A DNA stretch of 51,808 nucleotides from Dyadobacter koreensis (lineage in GTDB: Bacteria > Bacteroidota > Bacteroidia > Cytophagales > Spirosomataceae), in the NCBI RefSeq assembly GCF_900108855.1, contig NZ_FNXY01000013.1, positions 1 through 51,808 of the forward strand. The letters run 5' to 3'. Made by a program: the position numbers and the translations under genes. Positions 9,101 through 18,021 of this stretch are shown here, piece by piece. Each line of letters starts with the position of its first letter. The stretch's first letter is position 1. Under the pieces are notes generated by a model, which worked only from the letters and a program-made list of their open reading frames with translations, did not search any database and was not told where the DNA came from.

Positions 9101-9290
9101 TAGTCGGGTTAGGGTATATGTAAGCGGGCAGAATCTGGTTACGTTCACCAAATACACAGGCTTAGATCCTGAAATCGGGCAGGTTAGCGATCCGAACAAT
9201 GGCAGCACGAGCGCGACGGTGAAAGGTGTTGATGTGGGCAATTACCCAACCTCACGCTTCTTTACACTAGGCCTCAATGTGCAGTTTTAA
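6108..9290 (+). CDS. SusC-family TonB-dependent outer-membrane transporter (mannan locus)
   Basis: The 1060-residue protein is the outer-membrane import channel for oligosaccharides. It has an N-terminal segment ending CTAIAQ. A carboxypeptidase-regulatory-like beta-sandwich follows (GKVTESQGTSAVPGTNITIKG). Next comes the SusC signature LNEVVVVGYGTQQRKDITGA, a plug domain with the conserved VDGYPI and SMEILKDASATAIYG motifs, and a beta-barrel ending in aromatic QF. Length is typical for SusC. It is followed at once by SusD, with the pair forming the usual lidded complex. It lies downstream of the GH26 gene, so mannan oligosaccharides are the likely cargo (inference from context). Confidence 0.95.
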   Translation: MKETVLFDRINQYKTLTFGSLFLVVLTVCTAIAQDRQITGKVTESQGTSAVPGTNITIKGTTSGTVSNADGTYTITVRDNNATLVFSSVGYTSQDIAVGTKSVIDVDLVPDTKALNEVVVVGYGTQQRKDITGAISSVSAAQIEKVPVTTLDQALQGRSPGVQVTNNDGSPGGGVSVQIRGTGTFGDNSPLYVVDGYPISGGLNTLNPNDIASMEILKDASATAIYGNRASNGVVIVTTKRGKQGALQVSFDAYGSVQAIPELYKVLNAQDFASFATEIADKESYPILPEWRNPSTLRNIDWQKEVYQTGYRQNYNLALRGGSDKVQTSLSLGYFDQRGTIKFSNFKRYNGSLNLDYTPAKWIKVSTSMKYTRTGGFVGFGSGQNGVGNLTKLVSTMTGNPLTNQVKDANGNYGYYTKGATAVSGSTNVIADLETTDREQESNNLLTTTYLEITPVTGLRLKTNFGWNTSDGSGYYFTPTNDRLLTPPLAFYSQNASNTAEWLWENTIAYSKTFGIHSIDFVGGVSAQENRYRQSGASGSGLISDELRNVGSIQTVTPYGNQQTWSLASQFGRLSYKLRDRYIITGTVRRDGSSRFGPGNKYGVFPSLSVAWRLKDEPFLASVNEVTDLKLRGSWGKAGNQNIGLFQYQGIYSSGSSRNDNRGYVFGQTKTYYDGLVLSALPNPNLTWENQTQSNIGLDASFLSGRINFTADYYVRSSSGFLLNVNVPSQTGFSTATRNVGSIRNSGLELGLEYRESSKPFKWGINANVTTVSNKILSFADGLTSVGNFSDLGFPTFGGNLWTTFTQSQVGGQVGAFYGFKSAGIFQAQDEINALNAAAAAKNGAGTFYQASSTAPGDRRFVDINGDGRITDDDRVIIGSPIPKFFGGLNFDGSYGQFDVSMFWYASVGNDILNYAKRNLQSLATNGGVGVENVSEEFYQNRWTESNRSTTYARAVRDDKSGNTRVSDAYVEDGSFLRLRNLQIGYTLPAALVRKITSSRVRVYVSGQNLVTFTKYTGLDPEIGQVSDPNNGSTSATVKGVDVGNYPTSRFFTLGLNVQF

Positions 9291-9315
9291 TTTATATCAA
9301 AATACAAAACGGACT

Positions 9316-10845
9316 ATGAAATTATATAAAACAATAGGTCTGATCGGTTTTCTGGCCGTGGTACTGTTGCCGATGAGCTGTAAGGAATCGTTCCTGGAAC
9401 AAAAAAATACACAGGGCATCACCGAAGACGCGCTGTTTAAAAAACCTGCGGACGGGATTGCCCTTGTAACAGGTATTTATGATACATTCCACGACGTTGA
9501 TTTTACGCTGAAAGCTTTGTGGTATCAGGCCAATTTCCTTTCACAGGATTTCAAAAATTTTGGAGCCGATACGTTCTTTGAAACGTATGAAGTGCCCACC
9601 GGTTTTGACGCACTGAATATTTTCTGGTCGAGAGCGTACCAGGGCGTTGCACGCGCTAACTCGGCCATTCCGATTATTGAAAATATGAAAACCAATAAGG
9701 TAATTTCGGACTCGCTGGCTAATCGGCTAACGGGTGAGACATTATTTTTAAGAGGTGTTTTTTACTATTATCTGGCATCTAATTTTGGTGGCGTTCCACT
9801 GGAGTTGCAGACCGTTACAGACGACGGTCGTCATCCCCGGAATACGCAGGATGAAGTGTTCACCGCTGTGGCCGCGGATATGAAAGCAGCCGCTGACTTA
9901 CTGCCCTGGCGGCAGGATCTGGCCGCTGCGGATATTGGCAGGGCTACCAAAGGAGCAGCCTTAGCATACCTTGGTGATGCGCAGATGTGGTTGAAGAAAT
10001 ATGCCGAGGCTGCCGCTACGTATGAGCAGTTAACCAGTAAATACCAGCTGGAAGATAAGTTCGTCAACATTCATGAGTTCAATAATCAAAACGGTAAAGA
10101 GTCAATTTTTGAGATTCAGTACATTGCCGGCAGCGATATGACGTGGGGCCATGCAAACGACTCCCACTGGCTGGCAACCTTTGGAATGCCGGAAGAAGTG
10201 TCGCAGTTTGGATACTCCTTCGCAGATAAAAGACTGTATGATTCGTTTGAAGCGGGTGACACACGGAAGTTATCAACCGTCCTTGGTCCCGGCGATGTTC
10301 ATCCCAGTCCGGCAATCAGGATTAGCGATTATCCATTGGTAAAACAAAACTACCCTGGCATGAACACGTTGGGAACCGTAGCGAAACCGTGGAAAGGATC
10401 CGACGGACTACGGTCGGGCTACTATGGCGCGAAAACCTGGCGTGACCCTGCTGCGACGGGTAATTCAGGTAATCCCGCTTATATTTTCAGCGGTCAAAAC
10501 CTGATTCTGATGCGTTACGGGCAGGTGCTGCTGAGTAAAGCCGAAGCCCTGTTCAAAAGCGGTAATGCTGCCGGTTCATTGGCCATCATTAACGGACAAA
10601 TTCGTAAACGCGCTGGTCTTGGCGCTGCCGCCGGAACAGACGTTATGAAGATTCTACTGGAAGAATACCGGCATGAGCTGGCGGGTGAATTCTCGCTCTG
10701 GTTTCTATTACGTCGGTCAGGTGAGCAAGCCAACTATGTGAAAGAACGGTATGCTATTGCAGTGCCGCCCGGAAAAGACTTAATGCCGATCCCGCAAAAA
10801 CAAATTGCGACCAACGAAAAGCTCGTACAAAACCCAGGGTACTGA
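9316..10845 (+). CDS. SusD/RagB-family surface glycan-binding lipoprotein (mannan locus)
   Basis: The product (509 residues from the ATG at 9316) begins MKLYKTIGLIGFLAVVLLPM and has a lipobox ending in SC at about residue 20, then helical TPR-like repeats typical of SusD (RGVFYYYLASNFGGVPL, DIGRATKGAALAYLGDAQMWLKKY). The end has the family motif of a final LMPIPQKQIATN. An earlier in-frame ATG at 9277 overlaps the SusC stop and would hide the lipobox, so 9316 is preferred. The protein captures oligosaccharides at the cell surface and hands them to the adjacent SusC. Specificity is inferred from the neighbouring GH26 genes. Confidence 0.93.
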   Translation: MKLYKTIGLIGFLAVVLLPMSCKESFLEQKNTQGITEDALFKKPADGIALVTGIYDTFHDVDFTLKALWYQANFLSQDFKNFGADTFFETYEVPTGFDALNIFWSRAYQGVARANSAIPIIENMKTNKVISDSLANRLTGETLFLRGVFYYYLASNFGGVPLELQTVTDDGRHPRNTQDEVFTAVAADMKAAADLLPWRQDLAAADIGRATKGAALAYLGDAQMWLKKYAEAAATYEQLTSKYQLEDKFVNIHEFNNQNGKESIFEIQYIAGSDMTWGHANDSHWLATFGMPEEVSQFGYSFADKRLYDSFEAGDTRKLSTVLGPGDVHPSPAIRISDYPLVKQNYPGMNTLGTVAKPWKGSDGLRSGYYGAKTWRDPAATGNSGNPAYIFSGQNLILMRYGQVLLSKAEALFKSGNAAGSLAIINGQIRKRAGLGAAAGTDVMKILLEEYRHELAGEFSLWFLLRRSGEQANYVKERYAIAVPPGKDLMPIPQKQIATNEKLVQNPGY

Positions 10846-10861
10846 TCCATTTTGTCTTTTT

Positions 10862-10910
10862 ATTTAACCCACCTCACGGCAGCTGCATGCTTTCGGGAAG
10901 TGGGTTAAAT
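10862..10910 (+). other. Intercistronic hairpin after SusD
   Basis: An 11-bp perfect stem (ATTTAACCCAC at 10862 paired with GTGGGTTAAAT at 10900-10910) encloses a 27-base loop that itself contains CAGCTG and GCATGC. It sits 17 bases after the SusD stop and about 55 bases before the next gene. No U-run follows. It may protect the SusC/SusD mRNA 3' end or weaken read-through into the VCBS gene. Confidence 0.55.
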
Positions 10911-10963
10911 CCAATACAGGGTGGTTGGTCACAATTATAATTCGATGTTGAATTAACATAGTC

Positions 10964-13900
10964 ATGAAATTTTACTACGTCATTTATTTGGTATTTATTC
11001 TGGCATCCTGCAAAGACGATACGTTATTTGAGGCCATTTCATCGTCAAAGTCGGGCATTGAATTTAATAATCTTATCGTTGAAAATGACTCGGTTAACCC
11101 ACTGGATATGGTCAATATTTATAACGGCGGGGGCGTGGGAATCGGCGATTTTAATAATGATGGCTGGCCGGATATTTACTTCGTAGGCAACCGGGTTTCA
11201 AGTCGGTTATACCTGAATAAAGGAGCGCAGGGAGCAGCATTTGAATTTAGCGACGTAACCGAAAAAGCCGGTGTCGATGGCAAGGGCCGATGGGGAAGAG
11301 GGGTGGCTATTGTTGATATCAATAATGACGGGTGGGAAGATATTTATGTCTGTAATACCCTTTCAAAAGATTCGCTGCAGCGTCGTAACTTACTGTATGT
11401 TAATCAAAAGGAAACAAATGACGGCATTCCGGTTTTTAAGGAACTGGCCGCTGAATATGGCGTAGACATCCATGTGCAGTCAACAATGGCGAACTTTTTT
11501 GACTATGACAACGATGGCGATCTGGATATGTACCTTACGGTTAATGAAGCCTCGCCAGAACAAAATCCAAATCAGTTTGGATTAATCCGTTTTGAAGGCC
11601 GGCGCAGTATGGGGCGTTTATTTCGTAACGAGTGGGATGCTAAGCTTAAACATGCCCGTTACAGCGACGTATCGTTGCAGTCCGGCATGTCCCTGGATGG
11701 CTTTGGACACACGGCAACAGTGGTTGATCTGAATCAGGATGGCTGGAAAGATATATCTGTTGCGAATGATTTTCTGTCCAGTAATATTCTCTACATCAAC
11801 AACCAGAACGGAACTTTTACCGACCGCTCCCGTGCGTATTTCAAACACACTTCACTCAACGCAATGGGACAAGACATTGGTGACATTAACAATGATGGAT
11901 TAGCTGATCTGGTGGAGCTGGACATGAATCCGGAAGACAATTACCGCAAGAAAATGATGATGATGGCCAACAATTATGCCAGTTATCTCAATTTTGATTT
12001 ATACGGATATCAGTATCAATACGTCCGGAATACACTACAACTCAATCAGGGGCCGCGCGTTGGGCCAAAAGATTCAATTGGTAGCCCAGCCTTCAGCGAA
12101 ATCAGTTTTATGAGCGGCATAGCCCAGACCGACTGGAGCTGGACGCCCTTACTGACTGATTTTAATAACGATGGTTTCCGGGATTTGATCGTTACAAATG
12201 GCTATCCGAAAGACGTTACTGATCATGATTTCATCGCATACCGGGATCATCCCAACGAAACGACCACAAAATCGGATATTTTAGCCCAGATACCGGTCGT
12301 CAAAATTCACAATTATGCCTATCAAAATACGGGTGATCTTACCTTCCGGGATGTTACCTCGGATTGGGGTTTTGACAAGCCGACGTTTTCCAATGGTGCG
12401 GTTTACGCCGATTTGGATAACGACGGTGCGCTGGATATCGTCATAAACAACATCAACGATAAAGCGTTTATTTATAAAAATAACGCCCGCGAACGGGATA
12501 AGGAAAACGCACATTATCTGCAACTGGCAATAGTGGGCGATAGCCTGAACGTTGCTGGTTTGGGTACATTTGTATCTATTTACTACGCCGGAAATAAACA
12601 GCAGGTGTATGAACATACGCCTTATCGTGGCTATCTGTCTACAAACCAATTGATTGCTCATTTTGGTCTGGGCAAAGTTGTAGACATTGATTCTGTTGTC
12701 ATTAAATGGCCCAATGGGAAAAAGCAGATCCTGCAAAATGTCAAAGCCGATCAGCGATTAACTGTGTCCAGCAAAAATGCCTTAGTAAACTATGGTTGGT
12801 CAGTGCCAAAACTTGCCATTAACGCGCTGTTCACCGATGTAACAAAAGAAATTGGTTTGACATACCGGCATAAAGAATTTGACTTCATCGACTTTAACAT
12901 TCAAAAACTTCTGCCGCATAAATTATCAGAATATAGTCCAGGACTGGCAGTTGGCGATGTAGATGGCAATGGTACGGATGATCTGGTAATCGGAGGGAAT
13001 GCGCACGATCCCGCCCAAATTTTTTTACAGGGGCGAAACGGGAAATTCATACAGCGAAATGCTGTGCCGCAACAACATGTTCAAGGTGATTACAAAGACG
13101 AAGGTCTTCTGCTTTTTGATGCCAATGGCGATTCTGCATTAGATCTGTACATTGCCCGCGGGGGATACAAAAATGCACCTAACTCGCCCGGTTATCAGGA
13201 CAAACTCTACATGAATGATGGTAAGGGAAATTTTGCCGAAACTTCGAACGCCTTACCCAGTAATTTAATTAGCAAATTTTGTGTTCGTGCCTTCGATTTC
13301 AACCGCGATGGGAAATTGGATTTATTTGTTTCTGGTCGGGTCGAACCCTGGAATTATCCAAAACCAGTGTCCAGCGTTATGCTCCGAAACGACAGCAAGG
13401 ATGGATATACCAAATTTACGGACGTTACAGATGAGATAGCGCCTGCGTTGAAACATATTGGCTTGGTTTGCGACGCCATAGTCACTGATTTTGATAACGA
13501 TACCTGGCCGGATTTAATTTTGGTCGGCGAATGGATGCCCATTACATTTTTTAAGAATAAGCATGGTCGATTTAATTCCGTTACCGAAAAAACCGGTGTT
13601 GGTGACAAACCAGGCTGGTGGAATAGTATTGTAGCAGGTGATTTTAGGCACACGGGCCGGATGGATTATATCGTGGGTAATGCGGGCCTGAACACATTGT
13701 TTAAGGCGAGTGATCAGTATCCGGTGTACGTAACGGCCAAAGATTTTGACAATAGCGGCAATTACTCGGCTATTCCGTCGCTCTTCCTACCCGACCAGAA
13801 CAGAGAACTTAAGGAGTTTCCCATGCACGGTCGGGAGGATTTGATCAAGCAAATGAACATTTTCAAAAAGAAGTACGGCAACTTCCGATCTTTTGCTTTA

Positions 13901-14563
13901 ACGACGATGGAGGAGCTGCTCTCTGTCGAACAGCGAAAGGGTGCCATTCGCATGAAAGCGAACATGCTGCAATCCTGTTTTCTGCGAAATGATGGCAACG
14001 GAAAATTCACACTGATTCCTCTTCCGAAACAGGCGCAAATATCCATCCTGAACGGTATGGTAGTCGAAGACTATGACGGGGATGGCAATCTGGATGTAGC
14101 AATAACGGGCAACGATTATGGCACTGACGTTTCTATAGGCCGGTACGATGCGCTGAACGGTTTGGTATTACTAGGCGATGGCAAGGGCAGTTTTAATCCT
14201 CAGTCGATTCTGCAAAGTGGCCTTTATATTCCGGGCAACGGAAAGGCGCTGGTTAAATTACGAAGCAGCCAGGGACGCTATATGATGTTTAGTAGCCAGA
14301 ATCGAGACATAGTTAAGGCTTTTGAATTGAAACGCAATGTCAAAAATATCCTCTTAGAACCGACAGATATGAGCGCCCAGATACATTACAAAAACGGAAA
14401 AATTCTGAAACAGGAATTTACTTATGGATCCTCATTCCTATCGCAATCCGGCCGTTTTCTCACAATGGCCAAAGATGTAAAGAAAGTCATAATAACAGAC
14501 TATAAAGGGCATCAAAGGCTGGCAGAAAGCTACCAGGTTGGCACTAATCTTAATATTCATTAA
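10964..14563 (+). CDS. VCBS/FG-GAP repeat lipoprotein with UnbV/ASPIC domain
   Basis: The 1199-residue product starts with a lipoprotein signal (FILASCK, cysteine at about residue 16), so it is probably a surface or periplasmic lipoprotein. It carries at least a dozen calcium-binding DxNxDG-type loops (GDFNNDGWPDIY, FDYDNDGDLDMY, TDFNNDGFRDL, ADLDNDGALDI, GDVDGNGTDDL, FDFNRDGKLDL, EDYDGDGNLDV). These fit beta-propellers of the FG-GAP/VCBS type. Around residues 520-600 there is an UnbV/ASPIC-like segment (VVIKWPNGKKQILQNV). Such proteins recur directly after SusC/SusD pairs in Cytophagales, but their job is not established. A glycan-binding or scaffolding role is inference. The gene is followed after 12 bases by a DUF1349-like gene, probably in the same transcript. 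Confidence 0.85.
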   Translation: MKFYYVIYLVFILASCKDDTLFEAISSSKSGIEFNNLIVENDSVNPLDMVNIYNGGGVGIGDFNNDGWPDIYFVGNRVSSRLYLNKGAQGAAFEFSDVTEKAGVDGKGRWGRGVAIVDINNDGWEDIYVCNTLSKDSLQRRNLLYVNQKETNDGIPVFKELAAEYGVDIHVQSTMANFFDYDNDGDLDMYLTVNEASPEQNPNQFGLIRFEGRRSMGRLFRNEWDAKLKHARYSDVSLQSGMSLDGFGHTATVVDLNQDGWKDISVANDFLSSNILYINNQNGTFTDRSRAYFKHTSLNAMGQDIGDINNDGLADLVELDMNPEDNYRKKMMMMANNYASYLNFDLYGYQYQYVRNTLQLNQGPRVGPKDSIGSPAFSEISFMSGIAQTDWSWTPLLTDFNNDGFRDLIVTNGYPKDVTDHDFIAYRDHPNETTTKSDILAQIPVVKIHNYAYQNTGDLTFRDVTSDWGFDKPTFSNGAVYADLDNDGALDIVINNINDKAFIYKNNARERDKENAHYLQLAIVGDSLNVAGLGTFVSIYYAGNKQQVYEHTPYRGYLSTNQLIAHFGLGKVVDIDSVVIKWPNGKKQILQNVKADQRLTVSSKNALVNYGWSVPKLAINALFTDVTKEIGLTYRHKEFDFIDFNIQKLLPHKLSEYSPGLAVGDVDGNGTDDLVIGGNAHDPAQIFLQGRNGKFIQRNAVPQQHVQGDYKDEGLLLFDANGDSALDLYIARGGYKNAPNSPGYQDKLYMNDGKGNFAETSNALPSNLISKFCVRAFDFNRDGKLDLFVSGRVEPWNYPKPVSSVMLRNDSKDGYTKFTDVTDEIAPALKHIGLVCDAIVTDFDNDTWPDLILVGEWMPITFFKNKHGRFNSVTEKTGVGDKPGWWNSIVAGDFRHTGRMDYIVGNAGLNTLFKASDQYPVYVTAKDFDNSGNYSAIPSLFLPDQNRELKEFPMHGREDLIKQMNIFKKKYGNFRSFALTTMEELLSVEQRKGAIRMKANMLQSCFLRNDGNGKFTLIPLPKQAQISILNGMVVEDYDGDGNLDVAITGNDYGTDVSIGRYDALNGLVLLGDGKGSFNPQSILQSGLYIPGNGKALVKLRSSQGRYMMFSSQNRDIVKAFELKRNVKNILLEPTDMSAQIHYKNGKILKQEFTYGSSFLSQSGRFLTMAKDVKKVIITDYKGHQRLAESYQVGTNLNIH

Positions 14564-14575
14564 ACATTATAATCA

Positions 14576-15226
14576 ATGCGTACAGCAAATTTATTACTCT
14601 TAATCGCAGCCATTGGTATTTCTTTCAGCTTCACCGCCGACAAACCAATTGGTGTTTTCCAGCATAGCCAGGACATTGGCAAGCCCAAACTGGCCGGCTC
14701 GTCAACATATAACGCGGCGACCAGGGAATATAGGCTGAGAGGTTCCGGATATAACATCTGGTTTGCTCGGGATGAATTTCAGTTCTTGTTCAAAAAAGTA
14801 AGCGGCGATTTTACTGTAACGGCTGATTTTGAATTTGTTGGCGCCGGTACTGATCCGCATCGAAAAGTAGGCTGGATGGTTCGTGAATCCCTGACCGACG
14901 ATGCCGCGCACATCAGTGCCGTAGCGCATGGCGATGGCTTGGCCGTGCTTCAGTGGCGAGTTAAAAAAGGCATGTCCATGCGTGATCCTGAAGACGAAAT
15001 TTTTAGTCCCCAAAAATATATTCAGACCATTCAGGTAGAGCGCAAGGGCGATGCGTATACCATGCGGGTGGCAAAAAAAGGGGAAGCCTTAAAGACCGTC
15101 GGTTCGCATTACATGCCCGATTTATCTGCCCCACTTTTTGTAGGTTTGTATATCTGTTCCCACAATCCGGAAAAAGTAGAAGAAGCAATCGTCAGAAATG
15201 TTGAGATCGTTCAGGGTAAGCGCTGA
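14576..15226 (+). CDS. Secreted DUF1349-like concanavalin-A-fold protein
   Basis: The 216-residue product has a signal peptide (LLLLIAAIGISFSFTA) and one beta-sandwich domain. The motifs (FLFKKVSGDFTVTADFEFVG, KVGWMVRESLTDDAAHISA, VGLYICSHNPEKVEEAIVRNV) are those of DUF1349-type concanavalin-A-like domains, also found at the C-terminus of some GH43 enzymes and in TolB-like proteins. No catalytic residues can be assigned, so a carbohydrate-binding accessory role is the likely guess. It follows the VCBS gene by 12 bases, which points to one transcript. After it the sequence changes to the AT-rich insert. Confidence 0.75.
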   Translation: MRTANLLLLIAAIGISFSFTADKPIGVFQHSQDIGKPKLAGSSTYNAATREYRLRGSGYNIWFARDEFQFLFKKVSGDFTVTADFEFVGAGTDPHRKVGWMVRESLTDDAAHISAVAHGDGLAVLQWRVKKGMSMRDPEDEIFSPQKYIQTIQVERKGDAYTMRVAKKGEALKTVGSHYMPDLSAPLFVGLYICSHNPEKVEEAIVRNVEIVQGKR

Positions 15227-15313
15227 CAGGGTGAAGCCCCACGGCACTTGGATTTATTAAGAGTTCAAGATACTGCTACTAAACAATGCCAGCCGGGGGC
15301 TAGGGTTTTTTGA

Positions 15314-15538
15314 AGTTTTGCAGCTGCTCTGAAAACCAAAGCAACATGGATCATTCTGGCACATGATCACCCTTTCGGGCGACTCGTTCCGAGTGATGCT
15401 GATAAGTATATTACTGAGAATATGAGAAAGGCGAGTGAATTGCTGAATATCCGGGTTCTGGATCATTTGATCTTGACGGCGGATGGTTTTGTTTGTTTTT
15501 GGATGAGCGCTTTATACGAATATAATATCAAGACTTAA
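15314..15538 (+). pseudogene. radC: RadC/JAB-domain protein, C-terminal remnant
   Basis: A 74-codon stretch with no usable start and a TGA directly upstream encodes the C-terminal half of a RadC-like JAB/JAMM domain. The motif HDHPFG followed by PSDAD matches the family metal-binding pattern H-x-H-P-x-G ... P-S-x-x-D. It then continues with SELLNIRVLDHLILTADGF, the standard RadC ending. The N-terminal half is missing. RadC-like genes are common on mobile and defence islands. The remnant lies exactly at the border between the mannan locus and the ABC-3C operon and was probably left by integration or deletion. Confidence 0.8.
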
Positions 15539-15623
15539 TGTTGTATGTCATTGGGAGGTACCACACTAAGCCGGTTTTGCCATTGAAAAATATCCTATTA
15601 CAACTTTCAAAGTCCAGATACAA

Positions 15624-17537
15624 TTACAGGATGAGAGTTTTCTCTGTCCTGGTGTAATCTTTTCCAACACAGTAAGGTTTATTATTGAGCTGATCGGAAA
15701 TCATCGAAGTTGTAAAAATGATTTGATGCTCTTGCTCATAACTGTCAGACATGGCGGTAATAAGATCTTGAAAATTTTGGGTTCTTGCTTTCTCCATTCC
15801 TTTATCCTCCATATTGTCACATAGTATGAACCTCGGGTAACGAAAGAAGTCTAGCTCCAAGCTTGCAAAGAAAATTGCAAAAAGTACAGCATTCTTAAAA
15901 TAAGTCTTTGAACTTGCTGAGAAATTGTTTCCGCCATCCAATGAGTAAGTGTCGCGCAGAAAGTCAATTTCCACGACCTTTCCACTGCGGAATTCCTCCT
16001 GCCTATCCAAATCATTTTTGAGAATGTAAAGTGTAAGTTCTTTTATTTTACTCATTGCCTGGTTATACTTACTGTTCTGCGCATTTTCCTTTTCTTCTAT
16101 ATTTAAGCGTAAGGTCTTAATTACAGCGGCCAGATCAGCTAACTGACTTCTTAACAGCTCGACTAATTCAACTACCTTTATTTGACGAGTCAAGTATAAA
16201 ATATTGTTTTCAATCCCCCCCTTCGTGATCAATAAGGCGTCTATTCTTTCATCTCTTGTAGTTTGCGGATTTTCTACGGAGTCATCCAATTGTTTTTGCA
16301 AGAGTCTCGCCCTTTCAATTTGAGAAGGTAATAATCCAGATAGTTCGGCAAGTTTTTTGTTTTTATAATCTAAAAGACTACTAGATTCTTTTATTTGAAG
16401 TTCCATTTCTTGAAATAAGCGCTTAGCATTAGCTCGTTCAACTTCTTCTGATAGCGGTTGCTTACAAAGATGACAAGTGCCCTCATTGGAATGAGTTTCC
16501 AGTGTACTCAGGCATTGAGGACAATGCGTTAACGGCAACTCGCCGAGAATTTTTCTGGTCAATAGGGAATTGCTAAGCTCTGTAACTCTTTTTTTTAAAG
16601 TGTCGATGAACTGCTTGGAGTCTGCAATTTCTAATTCGTATCTATTGATGGAATCCTTCGTTACCCTTATATTATTTTTAGTGCTTGATAACTCAGACAG
16701 GATTTTCTCAGAGGACAGTTCGGTTTTCTTGGAAGTTCGAATAGTGGGTTTATTTCTTAGTTCCGATATTGCGGTCTCAACCTTATTTAATGATTCCCTG
16801 GTTTCTGCAATTTCTTTTTCGATACCATTTATATTTGTAACCGCACCAGCCTGATTAAGAATCTTGTTCAAATTGTCGAATTCTCTCTTCTTTTCGTCAC
16901 TGTCTTTGACGGCTTGCTTCAAATTTAATCTGTCAGTATAAAGCGAATCATCATACACACCTAATAAGATTTCTGAAATGGCTTCTCTGGTTAGTGGTTG
17001 ATCGAATCTTTCGAAACGAAAAAGACTTTGTGTGGGTGTGTCTTGATCAATATACAGCAGTCGTAAAATCTGATGCATTGTAATATTGCTGTCTGTGTCG
17101 GTCTTGACTTCTGGAAATGAAAGCGCATTGAATAGAACGTTAGAAAAGCTTATCAGGTTAGAGGTTTGTTTATATGGGTACAATTGCCAATTTAGGCTAT
17201 CTTGACTTGCAGTCACATAATTATTCCAATAAACACCCATCGGTTCCAGAGCACCCGTAGAGATTGCTCTCTTTAAGGTGATTGCTGCTCCATTAAATAT
17301 TACCTCGGCAATGACGTCTTTACATTTCGCAGCTTCGGAAGTCCAATTATTGTACGCACCTCCCAGGATATAGAAAATAAAGTTGGAAATTGTCGACTTT
17401 CCAGAACTATTCATACCTCGAACAATATTTACCCCTTCATGGAATTTTTCGTCGTAGGCAATTGAATTGTTATGTGTCCTGACAATCAGTCTATTTAGAA
17501 ATAATGTTGGTCTATTTTGCATCATACTTGAAATCAA
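15624..17537 (-). CDS. ABC-3C system SMC/Rad50-like ATPase
   Basis: This 637-residue ATPase is the core component of an ABC-three-component system. It has a Walker A GMNSSGKST (residues 41-49), then long coiled coils (about 205-330 and 370-490) flanking a zinc-hook-like insertion with C339/C342 (CPQC) and C355/C358 (CHLC). A C-terminal lobe has a signature-like segment near SASSKT and a Walker B hhhhD at D574 (FILCDNMEDKGM). The residue after D574 is N where many ABC ATPases have E, and the H-loop position reads TTSMI without a histidine. Such ATPases are thought to sense nucleic-acid or phage signals and license an effector. It overlaps the middle component by 26 bases (11-14 if a later ATG is used). 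Confidence 0.88.
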   Translation of the reverse strand: MISSMMQNRPTLFLNRLIVRTHNNSIAYDEKFHEGVNIVRGMNSSGKSTISNFIFYILGGAYNNWTSEAAKCKDVIAEVIFNGAAITLKRAISTGALEPMGVYWNNYVTASQDSLNWQLYPYKQTSNLISFSNVLFNALSFPEVKTDTDSNITMHQILRLLYIDQDTPTQSLFRFERFDQPLTREAISEILLGVYDDSLYTDRLNLKQAVKDSDEKKREFDNLNKILNQAGAVTNINGIEKEIAETRESLNKVETAISELRNKPTIRTSKKTELSSEKILSELSSTKNNIRVTKDSINRYELEIADSKQFIDTLKKRVTELSNSLLTRKILGELPLTHCPQCLSTLETHSNEGTCHLCKQPLSEEVERANAKRLFQEMELQIKESSSLLDYKNKKLAELSGLLPSQIERARLLQKQLDDSVENPQTTRDERIDALLITKGGIENNILYLTRQIKVVELVELLRSQLADLAAVIKTLRLNIEEKENAQNSKYNQAMSKIKELTLYILKNDLDRQEEFRSGKVVEIDFLRDTYSLDGGNNFSASSKTYFKNAVLFAIFFASLELDFFRYPRFILCDNMEDKGMEKARTQNFQDLITAMSDSYEQEHQIIFTTSMISDQLNNKPYCVGKDYTRTEKTLIL

Positions 17538-18018
17538 TAAGGCCGGTACGGAATTTCAAACCAACCTTTCCATAGAGAGGTAATTCTCGAAATCCCAAAA
17601 TCAATTTGATGATATTTAATTTTTCCTTGCTTAAATCTGAAAGTTTAACAGCTAATTCAGCAGGGATATCTTTTTCAGTTCGTTTGACTACACTCTTAGA
17701 TAAAGAGCTTCCATCAATTAAGCCGTAAGAAACAAGACATCGGAGTGCAGATGTCTGATATGGTTCCATACGTTCAATAATTCGCTTTGGGTCCATCAAG
17801 TCCTCATATGGATTTTCAGACTTAGATTTAAACACTTTTTTTAATTCTGCGAGATCATTAGGAAAGGTTATTTTGCGAGCCTCATTCGGAAACGTTAAAT
17901 AGAAATCCCAAATTCTTAATCGATCAACTTCAATTTCATCCTGTTTCATAAGATTCATGATTTGGAGAATTCGAAAAGCACAGTTGTATATGTCAAATGC
18001 AGGATGGTAAACTAGCAT
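17512..18018 (-). CDS. ABC-3C middle component (MC5-like)
   Basis: The 168-residue helical protein begins MLVYHPAFDIYNCAFRIL, which I recognise as the start of an ABC-three-component middle component, most like the MC5 group. It continues with RLRIWDFYLTFPNEA, a linker and a charged C-terminal half; no enzyme motif is visible. Middle components link the ATPase to the effector or C-terminal-domain protein. It lies 3 bases after the gene upstream and overlaps the ATPase start, so the order in the operon is CTD protein, MC, ATPase. The subgroup number is less certain than the class. Confidence 0.8.
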   Translation of the reverse strand: MLVYHPAFDIYNCAFRILQIMNLMKQDEIEVDRLRIWDFYLTFPNEARKITFPNDLAELKKVFKSKSENPYEDLMDPKRIIERMEPYQTSALRCLVSYGLIDGSSLSKSVVKRTEKDIPAELAVKLSDLSKEKLNIIKLILGFRELPLYGKVGLKFRTGLIDFKYDAK

Positions 18019-18021
18019 ATT

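Noticed and set aside
12281..12736. Minus-strand 151-codon open frame
   Set aside because: Antisense to the VCBS/UnbV lipoprotein with no domain, start context or conservation signal visible.
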